Assembly (NCBI GenBank): GCA_965365445.1
Contig: CBDUBS010000051.1
Location: 1 to 21,610 of the forward strand
DNA length: 21,610 nt
Reading direction: 5' to 3'
Source of the DNA: CBDUBS01 sp965365445
GTDB lineage: Bacteria > Bacteroidota > Rhodothermia > Rhodothermales > DASSAV01
In this document: positions 16,544 to 21,610 of the stretch, piece by piece
Layout: each line of letters starts with the position of its first letter
Position numbering within the stretch: position 1 is the first letter of the stretch
Position numbers and translations under genes: made by a program
Notes under the pieces: generated by a model
The model's database searches: none
What the model was told of the DNA's origin: nothing
What the model saw: only the letters and a program-made list of their open reading frames with translations

Positions 16544-16762
16544 TCAGGGGCGGTTGTCGCGCTGCGGCGAGCGGAACAGGGACAGGGCTTTTTTCTCCAC
16601 CCTGCTTCGGGTTTCGTTGAGCGCGCGCTCCATCCGGACGCGGTTCGTAAGGGAAAACACATCCTCCCATGAGTGAATCGCGCGGTCCCGGCGGCTGAGT
16701 ACCCATCCGGCCACCCCTCCGGCGATAACGGCCGCGAGGCCTACTTTGTGGCGCTTCTTCAT
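16544..16762 (-). CDS. Small single-pass membrane protein, unknown
   Basis: The 72-residue product starts MKKRHKVGLAAVIAGGVAGWVLSRRDR: a positive N-terminus, one glycine-rich hydrophobic helix (about 8-23) and a positive stop, then a charged, helix-forming tail (SLTNRVRMERALNETRSRVEKKALSLF). This resembles YtxH-like or other short membrane-anchored stress proteins in layout only; I recognise no family. The frame is preferred over the longer overlapping frames because it has a coherent membrane architecture. It may be monocistronic, with its promoter in the repeat-bearing intergenic region. Confidence 0.6.
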   Translation of the reverse strand: MKKRHKVGLAAVIAGGVAGWVLSRRDRAIHSWEDVFSLTNRVRMERALNETRSRVEKKALSLFRSPQRDNRP

Positions 16763-16928
16763 AATGTCGGCTACGGTCTGTCCTGGAATCGTTTCTCCTC
16801 ACGTGCTACCCGAGCGATTGTTTCTGCCGGCGGGGTTACTTCCTGCCGGATAGTAAAACGTAGCACGCGATAGCTCCGCTACGCTCACACCAATGGAGTC
16901 GATACCATTACGTCATCCCCCGCAAAAA

Positions 16929-17078
16929 CTACGTCATCCCGCCTCCCGCCGTCTACCGACGGCGGCAGCCGGGATCTCAAAAGGCATGGATGAAGCCCTG
17001 AACACGGAGGCCATGATGAAGCCCTTATGAGATCCCGCATCAAGCCTGTCCCGCAAGGCGGGGTGCGGGATGACGTAG
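16929..17078. repeat. Structured intergenic repeat, copy B
   Basis: Second copy of the element at 4299-4444. The outer stem is a perfect 14-bp inverted repeat (ctacgtcatcccgc at 16929-16942 with 17065-17078). Hairpin 1 is ccgccgtc / tacc / gacggcgg (16946-16965), perfectly paired but unrelated in sequence to hairpin 1 of copy A. Hairpin 2 pairs 16970-16983 with 17024-17037 using the same arms as copy A. Hairpin 3 is cccgc / aag / gcggg (17050-17062), with the same stem as copy A and a different loop. Partial arms flank it at 16911-16920 and 17084-17093. Apart from this element and the promoters expected for the flanking genes, I see nothing else in 16763-17293. Confidence 0.88.
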
Positions 17079-17293
17079 TGAGTGCGGGATGACATGCTAT
17101 TGTTATGGGATGTAAAAAGGAATGCTTCATACCTGAACAGATCCCGCACGCCCTCCGCCCCGCCATCCCGCCCCCCTCTGAAGTCGGGTCATGAATTCGA
17201 CCAAAAACCACACACGCCCGGCACGGCTTTCCGGACCGCAGCGATTATTTTCAGGCTCCGAAACGCATGTAAACAAAGGGGCGGCGGGGCCGG

Positions 17294-18115
17294 ATGAACA
17301 GAAGGCATTTCCTAGTGAAACTGGCGGCGCTGCCGCTGATGTGGGGCCTACCGGGCCGGCCGGGCGGTGGTCGGACGCTGGGCGTCGATCTGGGATCTTT
17401 TCATGCCGAGATGGAGCAGGACTACGGCTCCTTTCTCCGCAGGATCGTTGATATCGGGTACCGGGAAATCGAACTGGATACCCATTACGGCGCCTCGCGG
17501 TTTCAGTTCAGGTACCTGCTCAAGCGACTCGGGCTGACCCCGGTAGCGGGGGGCGCTCCCCTGCAGGAGCTGATCGCCCGCCCGGACGAATGGATCGAAC
17601 AGGCGTCCTTCATGGGCAAGTCGTTTCTGACGTGCGCCGACGTCTTTCCCGCCGACCTCCCGCACCCGGAGGAAGTGCGCAGGACCGCCGATCGGTTGAA
17701 CGAACTGGGGCGGCTGTGCCGTTCGGCCGGCCTGCGCCTGGCCGTGCGGCATACGGCAACCGAGTTCCGTCCGGTCGATGGGCTGTGCATCATGGATCTC
17801 CTGCTTCGGGAAACCGACCCGGCGGATGTCGGCATCGCGCTGGATACTTACTGGGCCGTTCGCGGCGGCGGCGATCCGCTGGATTTCATCGCGCGCTATC
17901 CGGGGCGCTTCCCCATGGCCTACCTGCGCGACGTGGAAGGCGCCGCCCGCCTGGGCGTGGCCGTTCCCGGTGAGGGTACCATCGCGTTCGATGAACTGTT
18001 CGCCGTTGCCGACCGGGCCGGGATGCGCTGCTTCATCGTGCAACCCGAAGGGCTGCCCCGGCCTCTCGATGCCATCACGCAGGCGCACGACTTCCTCACC
18101 CGCGACTCCACCTGA
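17294..18115 (+). CDS. Tat-signal sugar isomerase/epimerase-like TIM barrel, altered metal site
   Basis: The 273-residue product starts with a twin-arginine-type signal (NRRHFLVKLAALPLMWGLPG), so it is probably exported. It then follows the xylose isomerase-like TIM barrel pattern: GVDLGSF, IGYREIELD (54-62), LGLTPVAGGAPLQEL, RLNELGRLCRSAGLRLAVRHTATEFRPVDG, LDTYWAVRGGGDP (183-195), RFPMAYLRDVEG, and PGEGTIAFDELFAVADRAGMRCFIVQPEG. Relatives usually read YHNHDFEF, LHVKD and VEQD at three of these places. Here the matching residues are VRHTATEF, AYLRD (Tyr 210 for His) and VQPE (Gln 250 for Glu). Asp 184 is kept, so metal binding may be weakened or changed. Exported relatives are often found near Gfo/Idh/MocA dehydrogenases; here those lie 2.4 kb upstream in a separate unit. 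The real substrate is unknown. Confidence 0.85.
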   Translation: MNRRHFLVKLAALPLMWGLPGRPGGGRTLGVDLGSFHAEMEQDYGSFLRRIVDIGYREIELDTHYGASRFQFRYLLKRLGLTPVAGGAPLQELIARPDEWIEQASFMGKSFLTCADVFPADLPHPEEVRRTADRLNELGRLCRSAGLRLAVRHTATEFRPVDGLCIMDLLLRETDPADVGIALDTYWAVRGGGDPLDFIARYPGRFPMAYLRDVEGAARLGVAVPGEGTIAFDELFAVADRAGMRCFIVQPEGLPRPLDAITQAHDFLTRDST

Positions 18116-18317
18116 CCACCCGAAGGAATCTCCGGCGATGCAGCAGGATCCGCAGGAGAAAAAGGGCGGTGCGGCCGCTTAAGTGCCGGGTAAACAGGCC
18201 GATCTAGTAAAAGAGCGGAACTTGCAAGGGCGCAGAATTGTAACGACAAGGCAACCCGACGGGGCGACAGGAAACCATAACGGGGCAGAAATCACGTTTT
18301 AGACGGACGCATATCGT

Positions 18318-18563
18318 ATGGACAGGATAGTAAACTGGGTGATGCATCATCTCGTGCTGCTGGGCGCCCTGTGTGCGGTAGGCACCCTGCTGGGATTTGG
18401 CAGCGGAGCCGGGTTGTACGTCGGCGGCGCCTCCTGGGAGCACGCCGTAGAAATCGGGAGGTACCTCTCCTCCGTGATGTTCGTCCCCGCCGGCCTGATC
18501 TGGGCCGCCAACCTGCTGCGCGACCTCCGCAACGAAACGCCCTGGACGCGCGGCGCTTCATAA
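18318..18563 (+). CDS. Two-helix small membrane protein, unknown
   Basis: The 81-residue product has two hydrophobic segments (about 12-37, LVLLGALCAVGTLLGFGSGAGLYVGG by composition, and 46-67, IGRYLSSVMFVPAGLIWAANLL) and a charged tail (RDLRNETPWTRG). No family recognised. It ends 10 bp before the lipoprotein gene, so the two are almost certainly co-transcribed. The 202 bp upstream (18116-18317) contain no other credible gene. Confidence 0.7.
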   Translation: MDRIVNWVMHHLVLLGALCAVGTLLGFGSGAGLYVGGASWEHAVEIGRYLSSVMFVPAGLIWAANLLRDLRNETPWTRGAS

Positions 18564-18573
18564 CCCCCTGCGT

Positions 18574-18891
18574 ATGCCGATTCGCCCTCTCAAGGCGGCG
18601 CTCATGGCGGGCGTTTTGATGGCCGCCGCGCTCGCCGGATGCCGGACCAGCGAACCGGCCGCGGCCCCGACGCTATCGGGTGCGGGCGTTGTGAAATACG
18701 TCGATCTGGAAGGGGGATTTTACGGCATCGTCGGGGATGACGGGTCCCGTTTGTATCCCGTAAACCTGGCCGAAGCCTACCACAGGGACGGGCTGCGAGT
18801 CCGCTATCGGGCGCGGGAGCTGAAGGACGTGCTTACCACCCGGATGTGGGGTGTGCCGGTCGAGTTGATCTCGGTGGATGTGTTGCGATGA
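18574..18891 (+). CDS. Small lipoprotein with compact beta-rich domain
   Basis: The 105-residue product has a lipoprotein signal: basic N-terminus, hydrophobic core and lipobox LAGC with Cys 23, followed by a short Ala/Pro linker. The mature part, GVVKYVDLEGGFYGIVGDDGSRLYPVNL ... DGLRVRYRAREL ... MWGVPVELISVDVL, reads as a five-strand OB-like barrel. I recall similar small proteins in varied Gram-negative genomes, but no function is known to me. It follows the two-helix membrane protein and ends one base before the stop of the convergent ATPase gene, so the two transcripts must share or overlap their 3' ends. Confidence 0.8.
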   Translation: MPIRPLKAALMAGVLMAAALAGCRTSEPAAAPTLSGAGVVKYVDLEGGFYGIVGDDGSRLYPVNLAEAYHRDGLRVRYRARELKDVLTTRMWGVPVELISVDVLR

Positions 18892-18892
18892 A

Positions 18893-20053
18893 TCACGCCG
18901 CCCCCACCGCTTCCAGCTCGCAGAAGGAGCGCAGCCGGGAAACGGTACGCTCGAACTTCACCGCCACGCCCATCGAGAGCCGGCTCGCGGCCTGCTCGTG
19001 GGTAAACCAGGCTTCCGGGGGCCGTTCCGCCGTGAAGTAAAGCACGGGCGGGGCGGGTTGCATGTACAGGTCGTCCACGACACGAAGCAGCCGCAGGGCG
19101 TCGTCCGAATCCTTTATGGCGATTCCGGCTATGTACAGGCTCCCGTAGGGAGCGAGGCTTGCCATGAGTCGGGCGTGCGGTTTCTCGACCGTTTCCCTGA
19201 TGAGGTCGGCGTACGCGATCCATCGCTTCGGGCGCCGGTCGGTATCGTACAGCAGCTGCATGGCCGCCTTCGCCGGACCGGGGTCGCCAATCCAGGCGCG
19301 GCCCGTTTTGGCCTGTCGCCGGCGGTAGTCCTCCCCGTCCACCACAATGACATCGTGCGTCTGACGGAACTCCTGGCTCAGAAACCGCCGGAACCGGTCG
19401 GCGCCGAACTCCGCCGCCAGAAACCGTTCCGGTTCCACATTGCTCGTCGCCAGCAGTACGACGCCTGCCGCCTCCAGGGATTTGAACAGCAGAACGAGGC
19501 GGGCTTCATTGGCCGGGTCGTCTATCTCCACTTCGTCCAGGCACACCACCCGGTACGCCGCCGCCAGGCTCCGGGCCATCTGCTCGGGATGTGCAGCGGA
19601 GCGGGTTACGTGGCTGGTGTGGAAAAAGGCAGTCGGCACGTCCGGCATCAGCGCGTGGTACATAGCCGCCATGAGATGGGTTTTGCCCGTACCTACCGGC
19701 CCGACGAGATAGATGCCGTTGGGCTTCCGGGGCGGCGGGAGGCGCAACCATCTTCGGACGCGTTGCCTGCGCCCGAAACGGGCGCGAATGGAGGCCGCTA
19801 GCCGTTCCGCCTTTTCCCGGGCAAACACCTGCCCCGGGTTCTGCGCGAAGTAATTCTCGAAGGTCGCCGAGGCAAACCGCTCCGGCAAATGAGGTGCGGG
19901 AAGGGAACCGGCCGGCGGCATGGGGTAGGCTGAATACGACGGGGTTTCATCTGAGCCGCTCACCGCAATCGGGAGCCGTGGCCGGATAATGCCGAACCAG
20001 CCGACTTGTTTCCCGAAGATTCCGGCGGCGTTTCCCGTATCCGAATTCGGCAT
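18893..20053 (-). CDS. AFG1/ZapE-like P-loop ATPase
   Basis: AAA-type ATPase of the AFG1/ZapE family, linked in other bacteria to Z-ring regulation and in mitochondria to membrane protein quality control. Of 386 residues, FASATFENYFAQNPGQ (60-75) opens the family domain. Walker A is GPVGTGKT (118-125), Walker B is VVCLDEVEIDD (169-179), a sensor-like strand is LLATSNVEPERF (200-211), and FRRFLSQEF follows. The C-terminal third (WIAYADLIRETVEKP, GIAIKDSDDALRLLRVVDDLY) matches the family's characteristic alpha-helical end. The start is uncertain: ATG 20053 is the longest, but the first 44 residues look unlike family members, and ATG 19921 (MPPAGSLPAPHLPERF) is a good alternative. Neither has a Shine-Dalgarno. 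It is divergent from the gene at 20264. Confidence 0.88.
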   Translation of the reverse strand: MPNSDTGNAAGIFGKQVGWFGIIRPRLPIAVSGSDETPSYSAYPMPPAGSLPAPHLPERFASATFENYFAQNPGQVFAREKAERLAASIRARFGRRQRVRRWLRLPPPRKPNGIYLVGPVGTGKTHLMAAMYHALMPDVPTAFFHTSHVTRSAAHPEQMARSLAAAYRVVCLDEVEIDDPANEARLVLLFKSLEAAGVVLLATSNVEPERFLAAEFGADRFRRFLSQEFRQTHDVIVVDGEDYRRRQAKTGRAWIGDPGPAKAAMQLLYDTDRRPKRWIAYADLIRETVEKPHARLMASLAPYGSLYIAGIAIKDSDDALRLLRVVDDLYMQPAPPVLYFTAERPPEAWFTHEQAASRLSMGVAVKFERTVSRLRSFCELEAVGAA

Positions 20054-20149
20054 AAAACCGCGTCTGTCACTTCACCGTTATAATTGGCCGGGCGAAAAGT
20101 TAGTATCCTGTCCCGTAGAGCAGGCGCCGGGCATATTGCAATCCCTTTA

Positions 20150-20244
20150 CAGTCTGTTTCTAACCCGCTACCGGGGCGGGAGTACAAGCATTGTTTGCCG
20201 GCCGGGAAACAGACCGCGGGAAACAGACCGATAGAATAGACCGA
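20150..20244. repeat. Direct 14-bp repeats with an inverted copy in the divergent promoter region
   Basis: gggaaacagaccg occurs at 20204-20216 and 20218-20230 at a 14-bp period, followed by a weaker third unit, tagaatagaccga (20232-20244). An inverted copy, gtctgtttc, lies at 20152-20160 and is the exact reverse complement of gaaacagac in the first two units. The array ends 19 bp before the ATG at 20264 and lies in the 210-bp gap between the ZapE-like ATPase and the 128-residue protein. The arrangement suggests a regulator-binding array or a leader-RNA hairpin; a chance tandem duplication is possible. Confidence 0.6.
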
Positions 20245-20263
20245 AATAATAGCTAAAGCGCCC

Positions 20264-20650
20264 ATGCACTGGTTTTACGTCGTCATCACGGAGGATTCGG
20301 TAGCCGAAGGAAGGTACCATCGGCTATGTCGGCTGTTTCAGAAGCGGTTCATATCGGCCGGCGCGCCTACGGACATGGCGCTTTTTGCCGAAACGTCGCC
20401 GCACGACCGGGTGCGTAAGGTTTACTTTTCACCCGGCAGCGCGCCTTTCGTGCAGGACCTCATAGACGACCACGAGGGAAAACCCTGCACGCACCCGTCG
20501 AGAGAGGGCGTGACGCTCGTATTCGGGGTGCCCGGAGCCGAAGACCGCCTGCTGAAAGCCGCGCCGTGGCCGAAGGAAGGGGTTGGTCTGTACGAAAAAA
20601 AGAAACAGGGACAAGCCTCGCGCTACAGCGCGGCCGTCGCGACGGCCTGA
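20264..20650 (+). CDS. Uncharacterised 128-residue cytoplasmic protein
   Basis: I do not recognise this protein. It begins MHWFYVVITEDSVAEGRYHRL and has an apparent alpha/beta pattern: strand, helix (YHRLCRLFQKRFIS), strand (MALFAETS), and later VRKVYFSPG, VTLVFGVPGAEDRLL and a basic, low-complexity C-terminus (KKKQGQASRYSAAVATA). There is no signal peptide or membrane helix. Cys 22 and Cys 75 are isolated. Codon use and length are like neighbouring genes, and the frame is intact, so it is probably real. It lies 82 bp before the response regulator gene on the same strand and is preceded by the direct-repeat array. Confidence 0.7.
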   Translation: MHWFYVVITEDSVAEGRYHRLCRLFQKRFISAGAPTDMALFAETSPHDRVRKVYFSPGSAPFVQDLIDDHEGKPCTHPSREGVTLVFGVPGAEDRLLKAAPWPKEGVGLYEKKKQGQASRYSAAVATA

Positions 20651-20732
20651 ACGCCGGGCCTACGAAACCCATCGGCGCGGCATTACCTCTCCATACCTTA
20701 TCACCCACTTATCTTTAACCGAGCAAATCGCT

Positions 20733-21452
20733 ATGAAGGAAGAGTCGTTGGATAACCGGCTGCTGGTGGTCGAGGACGACCCGCAATTGGGGGCAGGCCT
20801 GATGCTGTTCCTGGAAGCGGAAGGGTTCGATGTAACGCTCGCCACCGATGGAAACAAGGGGATGGAGCAGGCCGTCGCACTTCCGGGATACATCCTCATG
20901 ATTCTCGACGCGAAGTTGCCCTACCGCTCCGGCTTCGACATCCTTCGCGAAGTGCGTAACAACGGCGTCGCCACCCCCGTACTCATGCTGACGGGGCTCG
21001 GCGGCCACGAAGATAAAATGCGCGGGTTCGACCTCGGGGCGGACGATTACCTGACCAAGCCGTTCTCCACGGACGAGCTGCTGGCCCGCGTACACGCCAT
21101 CCTGCGCCGAAGCAAACCGGCCGCCGAGGACGAATCGGGGCTTTTCGATGTGGGCGGGCTGCGCGTAAACCTGGACGAACGTAAAGTATCCCGCGACGGC
21201 CGTTCCGTCGATCTCACGGATCTCGAATTCCGGCTGCTGAAATACCTGATCGTCCATCGGGGGCGCACCGTATCGCGGACCCAGTTGCTGCGCGACGTAT
21301 GGCAGCTCCCCGGCGACGTGGAAACCCGGACGATTGACCGCCACGTAAATGCGCTGCGGAAAGTGATGGACGGAGAGGACGAGGAAACGTGGCCCATCCG
21401 CAGTGTATACGGCATCGGGTACAAGCTCGTGGGTGCGGAACCGGTGGAGTGA
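20733..21452 (+). CDS. OmpR/PhoB-type response regulator
   Basis: DNA-binding transcription regulator, 239 residues. The receiver domain has the acidic pocket EDD (14-16), phospho-acceptor Asp 59 (ILDAKLP), Thr 87 (MLTGLGG) and Lys 109 (DDYLTKPF). The winged-helix domain (about 135-235) carries LTDLEFRLLKYLIVHRGRTVSR, the recognition-helix region VETRTIDRHVNALRKVM and the wing hairpin RSVYGIGYKL. I chose ATG 20733, which begins just before the receiver domain; an upstream in-frame ATG at 20583 would lie inside the preceding gene. TATCTTTA at 20710-20717 resembles the Bacteroidota -7 element TAnnTTTG, but no matching -33 TTG is seen. No histidine kinase follows before the window ends, and a terminator closes the unit, so this may be an orphan regulator. 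Target genes cannot be told from sequence. Confidence 0.95.
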   Translation: MKEESLDNRLLVVEDDPQLGAGLMLFLEAEGFDVTLATDGNKGMEQAVALPGYILMILDAKLPYRSGFDILREVRNNGVATPVLMLTGLGGHEDKMRGFDLGADDYLTKPFSTDELLARVHAILRRSKPAAEDESGLFDVGGLRVNLDERKVSRDGRSVDLTDLEFRLLKYLIVHRGRTVSRTQLLRDVWQLPGDVETRTIDRHVNALRKVMDGEDEETWPIRSVYGIGYKLVGAEPVE

Positions 21453-21480
21453 AGCACGCCCCGAAGGGGTGGGGTGGTTG

Positions 21481-21509
21481 CCTCGCCCGGCAAGAACATC
21501 CGGGCGAGG
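21481..21509. repeat. Perfect 10-bp hairpin downstream of the response regulator
   Basis: cctcgcccgg (21481-21490) and ccgggcgagg (21500-21509) form a perfect 10-bp stem with a 9-nt loop. No T-tract follows, so it is not a standard intrinsic terminator. It may protect the transcript 3' end or be part of a longer repeat together with the downstream terminator. Confidence 0.6.
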
Positions 21510-21543
21510 TGGTTGCCGCAACGAGCCGATGCGTTTAGGAGGC

Positions 21544-21594
21544 AACCCCCCCCCCCTACGGGGACTCCCCCTTAAAAAGGGGGGGGGGTTTTTT
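21544..21594 (+). terminator. Rho-independent terminator after the response regulator gene
   Basis: AA plus a run of 11 C (21544-21556) can pair with 10 G plus TT (21579-21590), with a short alternative hairpin from the C5 at 21567-21571. A T6 tract follows directly (21589-21594). This is the only clear intrinsic terminator in the window and ends the plus-strand unit from 20264 or 20733. The C11 and G10 homopolymers are unusual and could be miscounted in sequencing. Confidence 0.75.
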
Positions 21595-21610
21595 CCTGAG
21601 GGGCCGGGGG

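Noticed and set aside
18138..18182. 14-codon ORF (MQQDPQEKKGGAAA) with GGAA upstream
   Set aside because: Too short and low in complexity to support as a gene, though a GGAA lies a few bases before it; could only be judged by ribosome profiling or conservation.
1..21610. tRNA, rRNA, CRISPR arrays, transposase genes
   Set aside because: I looked on both strands and saw no cloverleaf tRNA with conserved arms, no rRNA sequence, no regularly spaced repeat-spacer array and no transposase or integrase motifs.

Overview
The window is a GC-rich stretch (by eye a little over 60% GC) from a Gram-negative bacterium. Several features together point to the Bacteroidota/Rhodothermota side of the tree, most likely a Rhodothermales-like lineage. 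These are a large outer-membrane CBM9/DUF5916-type protein, secreted GH78 enzymes, Tat-exported Gfo/Idh/MocA oxidoreductases, many genes without a clear Shine-Dalgarno sequence, and an NrfHA nitrite reductase. The taxonomic placement is inference; no rRNA or marker gene is present.

Layout. (1) 1-4018, minus strand: nrfH and nrfA, encoding the membrane quinol oxidase and pentaheme nitrite reductase for ammonification. They are followed by a DUF5916/CBM9-like outer-membrane protein whose 3' end lies outside the window. (2) 4019-4612: intergenic, carrying a structured repeat (copy A). (3) 4613-14877, plus strand: a glycan cluster of GH78, GH78, Tat-signal Gfo/Idh/MocA oxidoreductase, secreted right-handed beta-helix protein (GH141-like) and a second Tat-signal Gfo/Idh/MocA oxidoreductase. 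A good sigma70-like promoter precedes the second GH78 gene. No SusC/SusD pair, transporter or regulator is seen. (4) 14882-16762: a zinc-ribbon SAM methyltransferase (minus), an SRPBCC protein (plus) and a short membrane protein (minus). (5) 16763-17293: intergenic, with a second copy (B) of the structured repeat. (6) 17294-18891, plus strand: a Tat-signal sugar isomerase-like TIM barrel, a two-helix membrane protein and a small lipoprotein. (7) 18893-20053, minus strand: a ZapE/AFG1-like ATPase. (8) 20264-21452, plus strand: an unrecognised 128-residue protein and an OmpR-type response regulator, followed by a hairpin and a strong terminator.

How the genes may work together. The two rhamnosidases and the beta-helix enzyme look like a secreted set for a rhamnose-containing polysaccharide such as a pectin or an algal glycan. 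The two exported NAD(P)-fold oxidoreductases, and perhaps the exported isomerase-like protein, would modify the sugars outside the cytoplasm. Oxidation to keto-sugars is one possibility, but it is a hypothesis. NrfHA would provide anaerobic or detoxifying nitrite reduction independently.

The most distinctive non-coding signal is the pair of roughly 146-150 bp repeats at 4299-4444 and 16929-17078. Both fold on paper into an outer stem enclosing three hairpins, and one hairpin differs in sequence between copies while both versions remain perfectly paired.
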